Below, one piece after another: positions 1-11,031 of a DNA stretch of 64,000 nucleotides. Every line of letters starts with the position of its first letter. The stretch's first letter is position 1. Position numbers and translations under genes: made by a program. The notes under the pieces were generated by a model. That model saw nothing but the letters and a program-made list of their open reading frames with translations. It searched no databases and was not told the origin of the DNA. This DNA comes from Apostichopus japonicus (Eukaryota > Echinodermata > Holothuroidea > Aspidochirotida > Stichopodidae), in assembly GCF_037975245.1 (NCBI RefSeq), contig NC_092579.1, forward strand, positions 7,007,001-7,071,000, given 5' to 3'.

Positions 1-869
1 ATATAGGTACTATTTAAGATGAAGTACTCGTACATGCATACAGAACCATTTAACTCACACCCGTACTTATAGCAAATGGAGTTCTGCGTGTATTCATACT
101 CATGTGGTTGTGCTCCTGCTGTAACATATGTCTTGGCCCAAAGCTCATCCATTATCTGATGCACACATGTCAGATAGTTTTCCTCCAGAAAAAGAAAAAA
201 GAAGTGTACTCTAGTTGTTTTCACTAGTGTTTAGTTTATTGGACTTGCATGCAAGGGTAAATTCTCACTGTAGTTGTCATCATCAGCACACAATGCCTAA
301 GTGTCGAGTGTGTCATTATCATCAATAGTACATGCCGATTTAGTTCATGTAATATGAATGTTTTAGTATGGTAAGGAAGAGGTTGCATACAACATACATA
401 CCTTGGCCATGTACGAGTCCACTTTGCTTGCAAGGCAGCTGTGAATACTGTTTGTTTTATTTCAATTACCATGTGGAAGTTGGAGTGAAAATTTAACTTA
501 TTAAAATCTGGTGATATAAGTCTGAAAGTCAAGTCAGAGTACAGTAAACAGTCAATAATCTATCTAAGTTGTCCTTTCTGTTTCATCAAAATTTTGCAAG
601 AATGTATTACTTGTGGAAATAGCATTCGTGGGCTAGGTTTGTTACCTCAGCTCATATCAGGATTCCAAGCTGATCAGTCATAAGAATCATCTGGCTAAAT
701 TTGACATCTGGAATACAGTGTAACAAAATGATGAGACATAGGTGTTAAAACACAGGGCCTCCAAAACCCATAAAATATGAATATGAAGAATAGAATGGAT
801 GCAGCTGAAATATTAATATAAGAATAAAATAAAAAAAAAACTAAAACTAAACTAAAAATCTTGTGTAAG
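1..869. other. Non-coding DNA upstream of the first visible SLC25A19 exon
   Basis: No exon, RNA gene or clear transposon is visible here. The stretch is AT-rich and ends in an A-rich run at about 825-860. As SLC25A19 needs earlier exons and none is seen, this is most likely the interior of an intron whose 5' end lies left of the window. Confidence 0.4.
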
Positions 870-1379
870 TTTGGATGCTAGTGTGCGGATGTTTCAAGTT
901 GAGCTGTATTTTGTTTCAGTTTGGGATGCTAGTTAGAAAATGTCACAAGTTCGATTTTGGTTCAATTTGGCTGTTAGTCTACAACTGTTACAAATGCAGA
1001 TGTATCTTTTTTTCAGTTTAGATGCTAGTCTGCAAAAGTTACAAGTTGAGTTGTATCTTGCTTCAGTTTGGAAGCTAGCCTGTGGATGATACAAATTCAA
1101 CTGTAACATTTTTTTCCAGTTTGGCTGCTAGTTAACAAATGTCACACGTTCAATTCTATTCATGTTCAATTTGGCTGCTAGTCTGCAACTGTTACAAATT
1201 CAGATGTATCTTGCTTCATGTTTGTTGCTATGCTGATTGCAAATGTAACAAATTCAGCTCTGTCTTGCTTTCAGCATGACTCTGAGTCTACAACGTTACA
1301 AATGCAACTGTATCTTGTTTCCTGCTTGTCTCTGAATATGAAATTCTTACAAAACTTCAGCAGCTGTGTCTCGTTTCAG
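870..1379 (+). repeat. ~50-bp minisatellite built from a 3' splice site
   Basis: About ten degenerate units start at roughly 870, 920, 966, 1017, 1067, 1120, 1170, 1221, 1275 and 1325, so the period is 46-55 bp. Most units open with TTTGGMTGCTAG, pass through GTTACAAATTCA and close with a pyrimidine tract plus CAG (for example TTGTTTCAG or TTGCTTCAG). The next 'unit' is the SLC25A19 exon itself, which opens TTTGGCTGTTTTGAG at 1380. The array therefore repeats the exon's acceptor and first codons as many decoy acceptors. At least five units keep a usable pyrimidine-CAG. Confidence 0.85.
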
Positions 1380-1562
1380 TTTGGCTGTTTTGAGCATCTA
1401 ACTGCATCACTGTACCCTCACGTGCCTTCAAGATTTACCTCGGGACCTCTGAAGCCTATTTATCATTTTGGATGTGGAGGCATCGCTGGATGTGCAGCAG
1501 CCCTGGTTGCTCATCCCTTTGATGTCCTCCGGACCAGATTTGTATCTCAGGGTGAACCAAAG
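1380..1562 (+). CDS. SLC25A19: SLC25A19 exon with second carrier-repeat signature
   Basis: The exon has 61 codons in phase 0 at both ends. Acceptor TCTCGTTTCAG is followed by TTT GGC TGT TTT GAG (FGCFE), and donor CCAAAG/GTTAGT closes it. The start rests on alignment with the vertebrate stretch VQF-SFE-LTE. It includes the second PX[D/E]XX[K/R]X[K/R]-type signature. The acceptor is the last member of the upstream repeat array, so several alternative upstream acceptors exist. Confidence 0.88.
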
Positions 1563-4500
1563 GTTAGTTTATTTATTTATTTTGTTTATTTATTTTATTT
1601 ATTTGTTTTTCACAACATATATACAACAAAAGTAGCCAATACAGAGAGTTATGGAATGTGAAAGGAAGTGCATCAAGAAACCCTTGTGGGCTTATCTAGT
1701 GTTTCACTCCCTGTACATAGAGTACACAAATAACTTACAAAACAAGAATTAAGAAAAGAACTAAGAAAAAGGGAAGAAAAGAAGAAAGGAAGAAAAAGAA
1801 AGGAAGGAAAGAGGAACCTCAATCGCAGTATAAGTTGAAGTAAAATCTCTTTAATTTGTATTTAAATGAATTTCGTGACTGCTTAAATCAAAGACTTTGC
1901 ATTTGTTTGGTAATTTTTGCACTGAGGAATATCAGGATCCCTTGGCAATACAGATCATGAACTGACTAGTAAGGTTTCATTTAACGTGATGTAGAGAACA
2001 CTCGAAAATGTTGAACATAAGCTTGGCATGTGCCTAAATGTCATAAAAAGAAAAGTGTCTTGGTCACGAGGTATTCAGAATTGAGCGCTTTCATTCATCA
2101 TATATTTGTTATATTTGATAACGAAATCTAGCAAGATTTGGTTTATTTTGATCAAATGCAACCTTATCACAATACTTGATAGCTTTAGTGAAATTGCTAG
2201 AAATTGTAAGCAAATGCAAAGAGCCTGTTTAAAGATACAGGAGTACATGGATGCATTCAATTTTCAATGTATGAAATATCTTGAAATTAGTGCCTCCATA
2301 ATACAACTGTTTACTATTTTTGTTCAATAAAAAGGATCTAATGTGTCATTTCCAAACCTTTGAGATGTATAACCACTCTCATTGGTCCTGGTAGGTGGTC
2401 ATGGGAAAAGAGTTTTGAAGTATAATATCATTTTTTTTAACGTGTGAGTATGGTATGACCAGACTCGGCAATTGAAAGCAAATTACAGCATTAAATATAG
2501 TCCTTATAGACTTCTCATCCGTGACACATATTTTGCAAGTCTGACAATTGGCACCTGTCTATTGGCTCATTTAAAGCAGTTTTGAGTTAGAATGCACTCT
2601 TACTGGGTTGCTATGGTTTGTACATATATTACTTATCTCAAACTTCAAGTGCCTTCTTTAATTCAGTTACAACAAATGATGCTTAATTTCAAAGTGATAA
2701 GGTTGTAAGTGTAAGCGAAACATTTTCAAGGAAATTTTAAGCAACAAGTCGATCACTTGGACCATAAAGCACCTAAAGCTGGCTCTATGCAAACTGGAGA
2801 TAACAGACAGCAGTGTCTGTTTTCCTTTTGCGACCTTTGCGACCTGTCTTCCTTTTGCCCACCTCTTGAGACCTTTGTACAGCTGTCAGTAGATCATTGT
2901 TATGCACCAGTTTCCAAAGTACCTGTGGTATGTTGGTTAATGCATGGATGTGCCATCGGTTGCAAATGTCATGTTTACCAGCATTTCCTAGTTAGATGTT
3001 ACCAAAGAATTAGTGTCACTGAATGGTGTCAGAAGTGGGACATTATTAATATTCATAAGTATGATTTAAATTACTTAGCGCCTCATGTACCTGTCTCTTC
3101 ACAACCTCAGCAATCTCGCTTTTTTTCTCTGGACCTGCCGGTCAATGATCCCCCTTCTCATTCTACCACCCAAAGTACTTAGATCAAGTTTTTAGACACA
3201 TATCTTATCTGCATCACTGTGTGAATTTTGTTAGAAGTGGGATATTATTCATATTTATAAGTATCATTTTATTCTATCTGTAGAAATCACGCTACATCCT
3301 ATCTTTGTTAAATGTGTTTAATGTTTCTTCTTGTCTTTTGTCTTGTTTTACACAGATTTACAGAAGTATATATCATGCAGTGCAATCCATGTACAAAGAG
3401 GCTGGAGTGAGAACCTTTTATAGAGGGCTGATTCCTGCTTTGGTACAAGTCTATCCACATACAAGCTTCCAGTTTGCATTCTATACTTTATTCAATAAAA
3501 TGTGGGAATCTTACTTTATGTCTCACAGTAATAGTAAAGGTATGTAGAATATATGTTAACTCCTTAGTGTGTGGCTTAGACATATATATATTTCTCGGGA
3601 AAGGACAGTATATAAAGTATAAAGCAACTGAATATGGTATTGAAGTGATACATTCATTTATACACCACTAAGCAGATCCAATTTGATCTTCTATTGAAGT
3701 ATTTAGTAATGATGTGAAGTATTTCTTCTCGATCAAAAGGGTACACTCAGTTGTTATTGTGCCTAATCTCTTGATGACAACAATAACTCTGCCTACTTGC
3801 ACCATACCCACCCACACCTCCCTTTTCCCTCCATGGACGTTACTAAACAAATATTGCTTTATAAAGGAACATATGTGTTGTAGGCCTAACTTGGTTGACT
3901 ACTAATGTTTCAAAGAAAATAAAACTTTATTCAGTTAGTAAGCACTGGTTGAGCACTGGCTGGGATACTTATTGGGAGCCCTGGTTGAGCACTGGTTGGG
4001 AGCCCTGGTTGAGCACTGGTTGGGAGCACTGGTTGGTAGCCCTGGTTGAGCACTGGTTGGGAGCCTTGGTTGGGAGCCCTGGTTGACCACTGGTTGGGAT
4101 ATTTATAGTACATGCCATGCATATAGTGTTATTATATTGCAGAGGATTTAGTGGAATCAGGTTTGTGTAGCAGATTATCAATAGCAGTTACCCTTCCTTG
4201 CTGTAATTGACAATGTAACCGATGTGCTTGAAATGAGTGGTTTAATCCTGCATCTGTGGAGAGGGAAACATCTCTCTGTAATTCTTTCATATCCTGACAT
4301 TGCTTCATCTACATCACAGCTCAGTTATTTCCAAACTAACTGCATGTTAATTGTGAATGTTTGTTACTCAATGTTATTATATTAAAGCCTCACTTTGCAT
4401 TCGATCTTGACGGTTCTTTCAAAGAATCTTTTCCTTGTACTATTTTGAGCGTATGAAAATTAAAACTGAAGCATCCCTGTTGGTGTAACCAAAGGAAAAC

Positions 4501-5240
4501 CTGATGCTTGCACATTCAAATACCTTGACCTCAGATGAAGCCTAGACAGTAATACAGTTTACGCTAAACTCAGTGCAAACTCAGCCAAAGCAATAACAAT
4601 GACTGGACACTATGTTTGGTTTGAATTTTTCATTCTTTCGAACTCACAGGGCCAACATTTTGCACAAAAAAATGCATCCTTACCATTGTGCAATTTAAAT
4701 GTTTTCTACGCAATAGTACTAAAAGCATTTGTAGAGTTAGAGATTGGTTAGGTCGTGTTGATAAATGGAATACATAGTAGGGTTGTAGGAAAACACAACA
4801 TTCTTATCATACCCTCATGATTAATCGATGACCACTCAAAACAAAGTCATATTTCTGTATCATTTTGAATGTTACCTTGACCTATTGTGGCATTTTAATC
4901 TACGTGTAAAGTTTTCTTTCCTCAAACCCAAGGAACGGTGCAGAGTCTGACCTGTGGCTCTTTGGCGGGTATCGCTGCTAAAACCATCGTTTATCCTCTA
5001 GACTTGGCCAAGAAAAGGCTAGAGGTCCAGGGATTTGAAGATGCTAGGCGACATTTTGGAAGAGTAGAAGCTTACAAGAACCTTATTGACTGTTTGAGGA
5101 CAATGTATCAGAAGGAAGGAGTGCTATCATTTTACAAGGGGCTGAAACCGAGTATTCTCAAAGCTGCTTTCAGTACCGCATTAACGTTTACCTTCTATGA
5201 GTCTGCCTTATATCTGATCACAGAATATCGAAAGGTTTAG
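1380..5240 (+). CDS. SLC25A19: Mitochondrial thiamine pyrophosphate carrier (3' part, three exons)
   Basis: This is a solute carrier of the inner mitochondrial membrane that imports thiamine pyrophosphate for the dehydrogenases of the matrix. Three exons join in frame: 1380-1562, 3356-3539 and 4933-5240 (stop TAG). They give about 224 residues, the C-terminal two thirds of a carrier that is about 320 residues in vertebrates. The second and third carrier repeats are present. Their signatures are [10 protein letters not shown] in exon one and [10 protein letters not shown] in exon three. [27 protein letters not shown] and [16 protein letters not shown] match SLC25A19 specifically rather than the related carriers SLC25A16 or SLC25A42. 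The first carrier repeat and the start codon must lie left of the window. All visible splice sites are GT-AG and no frame damage is seen. A polyadenylation signal follows at 5387. Confidence 0.94.
1563..3355. other. SLC25A19 intron with a TTTA-rich retroelement-like tail
   Basis: Directly after the donor is a (TTTA)n run at about 1568-1612, followed by roughly 130 bp ending near 1725. Read on the - strand, this looks like a retroelement 3' end with an (AAAT)n tail; the family is not recognised. A purine-rich AAG/GGA stretch follows at 1745-1815. The rest shows no exon or clear repeat. Confidence 0.4.
3356..3539 (+). CDS. SLC25A19: SLC25A19 exon (end of second repeat)
   Basis: Acceptor TTTTACACAG opens the exon at ATT TAC AGA, continuing GEPK from the previous exon as GEPKIYRS. 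The donor is AAAG/GTATGT, leaving one base (phase 1). It encodes the matrix helix and the fourth transmembrane segment, with [19 protein letters not shown] matching the vertebrate protein. Confidence 0.93.
3540..4932. other. SLC25A19 intron containing a GGTTG minisatellite
   Basis: This intron holds the short tandem array at 3941-4099. The remaining sequence is unique-looking AT-rich DNA with no exon or transposon I can recognise. Confidence 0.5.
3941..4099 (+). repeat. 12-bp minisatellite, CTGGTTGRGMRC units
   Basis: Thirteen or so units of about 12 bp alternate between CTGGTTGAGCAC and TGGTTGGGAGCC, giving a 24-bp higher-order period. Some units are duplicated or have small changes. Confidence 0.9.
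4933..5240 (+). CDS. SLC25A19: SLC25A19 last coding exon (third carrier repeat)
   Basis: Acceptor AAACCCAAG is followed by GA ACG GTG CAG. The split glycine codon (G/GA) fits the phase of the exon before. The exon contains [10 protein letters not shown], then [16 protein letters not shown] and [16 protein letters not shown], the third repeat of the carrier. It ends at TAG 5238-5240. Confidence 0.95.
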
Positions 5241-5386
5241 TTAACCCACGCTCAAAGATATGAGACATCACCGCTGTTACAATCCTGGGAATATCAGTCT
5301 TGAATGTGGAGTGAAAGATGACTACACAGAGATGAATGGGAAACTTAACTGTGACAGTTACATGCATATGTTGTGTATACCTATAA

Positions 5387-5392
5387 AATAAA
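5387..5392 (+). terminator. Polyadenylation signal AATAAA of SLC25A19
   Basis: A canonical AATAAA lies about 150 bp after the SLC25A19 stop codon. The cleavage site is not visible. Confidence 0.6.
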
Positions 5393-5531
5393 TATATATG
5401 TAAGCAGTGAAAGAAAGTGTCATCGGCAAAAAGAACATTAGTGATTTGTGCACAAGGAATTTCAAAGTTACCATATACCATCATACAATTTTTTTTTTAA
5501 TATTAATGTTACGAGCTGCTCATATGCAGAC

Positions 5532-5595
5532 AATATATATATATTTATATTACAAATATATATATATATATATATATATAGATATATATATAGAT

Positions 5596-5631
<36 letters not shown>
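5532..5631. repeat. (TA)n microsatellite with GATA interruptions
   Basis: About 100 bp of TA dinucleotides, broken by a few TTTATATTACA and GATAGATA interruptions. Confidence 0.95.
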
Positions 5632-5633
<2 letters not shown>

Positions 5634-5768
5634 ATACCTATTGAAAATCCTTACCTAGGTTGTATTAGGGTTGTATAGGGGTGCAATCCCTGGTTAAACA
5701 GTATACAAATTGCTGTGGCTTCTGACAGGTATCATAAAAATGGCTATGTAGAGATCACCACCGACTAA

Positions 5769-5837
5769 GGGCTGGATAGCTCAGTTGGTACAGTTAATCC
5801 TGAGGTTAATCCTGGTTCTCATCCTGTTCTGGCCCTC
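5769..5837 (+). repeat. tRNA-like sequence, probable SINE head
   Basis: The segment opens GGGCTGGA and has a good polymerase III A box, TAGCTCAGTTGGTA (5777-5790). A weak B box, GGTTCTCATCC, lies at 5814-5824. The A-to-B distance is short for an intact tRNA, so a D-to-anticodon section seems to be missing. The following 130 bp include TAGCTTTCCCAGCT, similar to the stretch after the tRNA-like head at 13.9 kb. A degenerate tRNA-derived SINE is the best reading. Confidence 0.5.
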
Positions 5838-7077
5838 ACAATTCTTTGCTATTTACAAATTATAATTTGAAATGCTCAGGTTCCATTGTTCATTTACAAA
5901 GGAAATGTTAATGTGGTAGCTTTCCCAGCTTGGTCTACTTTAAGTGCACATGTTTGGGGAAACTGCTCATTTGATGAAGTAGTCGGATTCTAAATATGTG
6001 ACTTTCATTCAGGTAAAACAGGTTAAAAATTTCTGATAACATGTTACAGGTAATTATTGACAATATGCTTCTCACAATCGCAACATTTTAATGTAACAAC
6101 ATTTTGAACCTATTTTAAAAGTTTTAAATATCGTAAAATATTTTCCCTTGACTTTTACTGTTAATTCCATGTTGTAACTTATGCAGTGTATTCTTCATTT
6201 CAGTTGTATTCCTTTCATGTTTGGAATACCGTTTCTATTTGTTGCAACCCTAGTCTTTATCCAACACAATCCAGATCTCCTTTTAAGCATCTTTTGAAAA
6301 GAAGACCAGCTGCAATATGTAGTACTTGTCAGTTTATTCAGCTGATATTAGATTGAGGCTTTGGAGAACAACATGTTTAATGGTTGTCTGGTCGTCTTAA
6401 ATGAATTTCTGTTTGGACAACCAAAACAAACTTGGGGGTCGTCCGGTGGACGACTTTTTGTTTACACAAAATTCAAATTGCATTGTAACTAAATATTCAA
6501 TAGTTAAAATGTCAATTGCTATCACTCCACCCCAAAGCTGGTGTGCTATTCACTTATTTACACATCTCTCCTACAGTGTACATCATATCAGCATGACACC
6601 TCATCAGAGGCAAACAACACAGAAGATACAGGATCATTGCCTTTACGTGTTCCACGTGACATTGAAGGGAGATGTAAGGTGTAAATTATACACGGTGTAA
6701 ATATTATCATTTTATATTGCCGAAAAGATTTTCGCAGAATAAATTTCAGGTGCAATTTCACATTATCTCATAAATATGTTGGTATCTGTTTAATTACTAG
6801 TCATCTTTAGGTTCTTTATAGACGATGAGTTACTCTGCAATGCGTTTGTAGTCAGATACTATCAATAACTGTGTATTCTGAACTAAGTCAAGCCTATGCA
6901 AAGATAAGTTATTTATTTATTTATGCATTGAATTTTGTGTTTTCCAAAATACTTTTTGACGACACACATTATCTTTCAAATATGTATTGAACAGCTGTAT
7001 CTAAAGACAACAATACCATCCTTATTCTTCCAAAGAAAAATCCGATGTTTGTAAAAACTGTTTCATTAATTGCATAC
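5838..7077. other. Intergenic DNA, no gene seen
   Basis: AT-rich DNA between the SLC25A19 3' end and a LINE remnant. It contains a short ATTT repeat at 6910-6925. No exon, RNA gene or structured repeat is evident. Confidence 0.4.
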
Positions 7078-7310
7078 CCGCACTCGTTATGGCGATCGTG
7101 CCTTTTCTGTCGCTGCGCCCCCTCTTTGGAACGAACTCCCTTTTCCCGTTCGTGACTCTCCCTCCGTCCCTCTCTATTTTCAAGAGACAACATAAAACAT
7201 TTCTGTTTGATTCCTAGTTTCATTTTTTCCCTTGGTATCCTTTGTCTCTTTCCTACTTTGTAAAGCCCTTTGAAACGCTGTTAAATATAATTTATTATTA
7301 CTTATTTTTA
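7078..7310 (+). mobile_element. 3' end of a non-LTR retrotransposon (CR1/L2/Jockey-like)
   Basis: Read on the + strand, 7080-7216 encodes RAFSVAAPPLWNELPFPVRD, then, after one frame change, FKRQHKTFLF and a stop. This is the common reverse-transcriptase C-terminus 'RAFS..AP.LWN.LP...R..S...FK..LK..LF' of CR1/L2/Jockey-type LINEs. A short 3' UTR follows (TGTAAAGCCCTTTGAAACGC) and then a TTATTATTA tail. It is a 5'-truncated and frameshifted dead copy. Confidence 0.8.
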
Positions 7311-9057
7311 GTTTTAATTATACAAGTCTTGCTTGTTCCTAAACCGATGAGGTGAGGTGAGGGACTGGGGAATAAATTGCCACCAGCTCAGGGATTCAAA
7401 CGACGGCGTTAGGCCCTTGTAAAAAAGTACAACGCATTTGGCGCCTCGGACGAAGGTAGCGCACCTTTCGTCACCAAAGGTGAAATATGGCGCATTATGG
7501 CACCTTATATCTGGCGGTGCCTGGAACCCTTGCGTCAAATGGTGTTTATGAGAATGATACACTCACACGAATATCTTCTGCGCCCGGTATTAATCACATC
7601 TGGAATTTTCGACTTGCTTTCTCAAAGTGTCGACTTTGATCTCAAACTTTCGACTATTTTCTCTAATTGTTGACATGAACTTTGTGTTTTCAATTCAGCG
7701 TTACTGAGATGGACTCACTTTTTTCACATCGAATGATTTGCTGCCGAGAAGGCTTTTGCGAGGAGTTTCGAGTTGTTTTTCGACTTGCCAAGAGTGGTTT
7801 GGTCAGGCTTTCTAGTCACCCCGACAGACTATAATCTCCGCTACAGGCTTATATATTCAACTCACTCATGGTCTCGATTTGGTGTTTTCATGAAATTTCA
7901 ACATCTAAGAACACACTTTGAATCATATTTAGAACATTTTGGGATATTTTGCATGGTAGAGTTCATCTTACGACTACTCCAAAAGATTCCACGGATGAAG
8001 AAGGCAGAAATTGCTGGGTAACATGATCGAATCCGGTTGCTTCTTTTTAGTTTTTATATTTTCTTAAAATGATTTAAAGCCGTCGTTTAACGGTAGGTTA
8101 ACATGCATTGCAGACCGTAGACCAGCATTTTGAAACTACTTTTATTGCCTGCAATTCTGGTATAGACCACGTCTAAAACTAGGCTTTGCTTGAAGTTTAT
8201 ATTAGACTTACAGCTCACAATTGTTCAATGCTTTCATGAAAACAAATTTCTGACATAATTTTTAAGAACCAAGCTGATACAGTAAGAAACTATGACCACG
8301 TTGCTAGGAAGCACTCAATACAGGAGCTGTTATTTCTTCTGATTGACTGTTACTTTGCAGACTAAAGACTAAGTAGGTCATTTAAGCGTCGCAGTGTCAC
8401 TGTATAACGTTTTACTAGAATCGATTCGCTATCAGTAATATGACCGAGAGCCGTATCTCGGTTTTGGTATCACTGACAAACATCATTTGTAACTGACGCC
8501 ACCTATTCATCAGTTGGCACTTGCATTACTTCTTATCGTTGAAATCTTAACCTTTGCGATTATAGCGTTTTTGTGTGCGTGACGCCTTCTTTGAAAACAC
8601 GATATTTCAAGTATTTCGATGGATCTGAAATTGTATATGTGGATCACCCATATCCAGTTACAGAACCGTATTTTGTGGTGAACTGTGTATGCATGCGTCT
8701 ACCCTACATGGGGTAGATGAAACTGTTTAGGCCATTGACGCCACAGGATCGTTAATTCTGAAAACCCTTTTGCAAACTAACTCCAAAACTAACGATTGGA
8801 ATGAACTCCGCGCTTTAAATGTGGATTCACATTAGTCATTAAAAGAATTCTATCACTTGTACAAGAGATAGTGTTCATACTTTGCATGTACATCCGCCTA
8901 ATAGAGCACAATAACTATAGTTTTGATTCCGAAAGCACAGTGTGATATATAGTGCATGCTGACATAAATGTGCGTAGGCCTAGGTATATGTGATTTAGTT
9001 AGTTGTGCCTTGAATTTTAAATTAATTTAAGAGAAAACTTGGATGACCTTCATTCTT
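7311..9057. other. Intergenic DNA, no gene recognised
   Basis: The first 250 bp are more GC-rich, with GGCGCC and GGTGCC motifs, and may be an unrecognised transposon. The rest shows no convincing coding region or repeat. Confidence 0.3.
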
Positions 9058-9065
9058 TGGTATAT

Positions 9066-9364
9066 CAGGCGCGTAGCCAAGAGGGGGGGGGGGGGGGCGA
9101 AGGGGGCAGCCGCCCTCCCCTTGAGCATATTTTTTTATTTTTTTTTAATGATTTTATAATATCGCTAGTATTTTCAAAAGAGAAAATGCTAAGATGCAAC
9201 TAACAAGGCCTGGGAAGTGCCATTTCCAGCGATCTGGGAGGCATTTTCAGCCAAAAGATTCTTGTACGCTTCGCGCCAATCATGGTGGCGCTACGCTTAG
9301 ATAGTTTGCAATGCCGAATTTACAGTTTCGCCCCTCCCATGGCAAATTCCTGGCTACGCGCCTG
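9066..9364. mobile_element. Non-autonomous hAT-type element (family with CAGGCGCGTAGCCA ends)
   Basis: A 299-bp element has perfect 14-bp terminal inverted repeats: CAGGCGCGTAGCCA at 9066 and its complement ending at 9364. The 8-bp target duplication TGGTATAT occurs at 9058-9065 and 9365-9372. An 8-bp duplication and ends beginning CAG are typical of hAT transposons. It has a long G run near its left end and no coding capacity. A related internal segment (CTTGTACGCTTCGCGCCAA..) recurs at 62.3 kb. Confidence 0.92.
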
Positions 9365-9372
9365 TGGTATAT

Positions 9373-10744
9373 GGAGCGATGGTATTGAGTAAAAGAACCA
9401 GTTTACTTTCTGTGGAGGTCAAAACGTCATTTTATTTATGCACGACTGATAATTCCATACATACAGCTTGTGTGAATTAAGACCTTTGCATGTATATCCA
9501 CCTACAGGAAGGGCGATTGCTCTGGCTCTGTGGAGGTCGAATATCATTTGAGGTCAACAGAGGTGGAAGTCTGATCTGTTTATAGCTCCATGGTCTTGAA
9601 TTAGCTTCATACTTGCTAATATGTTGAATCAAGAATCGTACTGTTTCCTGTGTAGGTCAAAGGTCATAAGAGGACAAGGTCTGAAATCTTGTAAACACGA
9701 TAACCCTTAACGTTAAGTTTGAATAAAAGTTTTAACTTGGTATGTGGGTCCATCTTTATGAGGTTGCGTCAGCACCGATTAAAGTTTGAAAATGATAACA
9801 TTGTAAACTTGCTATTTCAAGGGGGAAAATTTTAATGGAACCCATATTTGGCAGGCTGTTGACTTATTGAACGATGGTCAAAGGTCATTTGAGATCAGGA
9901 GACGCCGTAGTGTGAATCTTCTTGCCTTTACAGCTTAAAGAATCTTTGTTTTTCTGAATGTGAAATGATTACTTCAAAGAGAAATGATAATAATAACAAT
10001 AATAATATTTATAGGCGTATGTTGACGAAACCTGGCACGACACGATATTTATAGCAAAGTAACGTATTGAAGTCAAGTCAAGAGTTCGTCACAGCTACCA
10101 TTCACCCTGGCGACGGTCTGTATTCTTGGAGACTTTATGGAGAGATGAAATATTATCTGACAAACACATTAAACAACCGTATGAAAGTGTATTTCACATA
10201 TGCTAAGATCATATACAAAAAAAATTGATCCGTTGATAGAGTTATGCTATACGGGTAATCGTTTAACTACTTCCTACTAATCGGATATCCGTGCAAACTA
10301 AATCACAAGGAAGGCGACAGTAGCATTGCCCGTTTAGTTGTCATCTAATTGGAGAGTTCGGTCGGGATTTGAACAGCAGATCTCACGTGAAAGTCAATAA
10401 CAATTCAATCATCTCAATATTTCAGAGTGTGTTACAGCTGGGATTGGTAAGTGACTCCCCCCAAACGAAGGAATTTAATCTCATCTTGCTATCTGTTCAA
10501 ACTGAAGCAGGGTTTTGTAAATAGGACTACAATTATTACATTGGACTGAAATTATTGGAGTCCTGTGTATAAATAATCTCTTCATTGCGGACAGATCGGT
10601 CAACGGTCGGCCACAGAAGAAACAAATGGTTACCATATGAAGATAATAGACATATACTTGTAAACGTAGCCATTTTATCATGCGATGCTTTAATGTCCTT
10701 TCTAATGACACGTGTACACACTATTTATTCTTACAATTTATAGC
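9373..10744. other. Non-coding DNA with DR1-type repeat remnants
   Basis: Between 9.4 and 9.9 kb are several GAGGTCA/AGGTCAAAGG motifs in the reverse orientation of the DR1-rich repeats seen elsewhere. Beyond 9.95 kb I see an AATAATAAT run and otherwise unique DNA. No gene is evident. Confidence 0.4.
9654..9666 (+). promoter_or_regulatory. Perfect DR1 motif AGGTCAAAGGTCA
   Basis: Two AGGTCA half-sites are separated by one base, the consensus for RXR, HNF4 and COUP-TF type receptors. It sits inside repeat-derived DNA, so function is not implied. Confidence 0.45.
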
Positions 10745-10747
10745 CTA

Positions 10748-10778
<31 letters not shown>

Positions 10779-10779
10779 C
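10745..10779. repeat. (TA)n microsatellite followed by T run
   Basis: About 13 TA dinucleotides run directly into a nine-base T tract. Confidence 0.9.
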
Positions 10780-10900
10780 TTTGTGTGTACTTATTTGCTA
10801 TTCAAACATTGCCTTTCACACAAAAAAAGAAGAAGAAGCAATTCCACGTCCTCAGGTTTCATTTGAAAGAATCACCATGCCTTCAGAATAATGCTATTTT

Positions 10901-10945
10901 GCGGGGTATTGTTAGGGTACATGGATTCGAACAATGAAAAAAGGA
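10901..10945 (-). repeat. Dispersed repeat fragment shared with 63.75 kb
   Basis: The reverse complement of this stretch (CATTGTTCGAATCCATGTAC then CCTAACAATACCCC) closely matches 63,755-63,797. The family is unknown. Confidence 0.6.
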
Positions 10946-11018
10946 AAACAACGGGTTACTCAGTCTGAATTTAATATACTGACGTGTATGTGTGTCAGCA
11001 TCATTATGTATGTACTTT

Positions 11019-11031
11019 AGGTCAAAGGTCA
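11019..11031 (+). promoter_or_regulatory. Perfect DR1 motif AGGTCAAAGGTCA
   Basis: A second exact DR1 nuclear-receptor site. There is no gene nearby and no evidence that it acts. Confidence 0.35.

Noticed and set aside
9654-9666. Treating each DR1 motif as a working enhancer
   Set aside because: All lie in or near dispersed repeats with no adjacent promoter; the motif alone is not evidence of regulation.
10680-10937. An open frame across the (TA)n and T-rich tract
   Set aside because: It is made of microsatellite translated into IYIYIYI and has no coding character.
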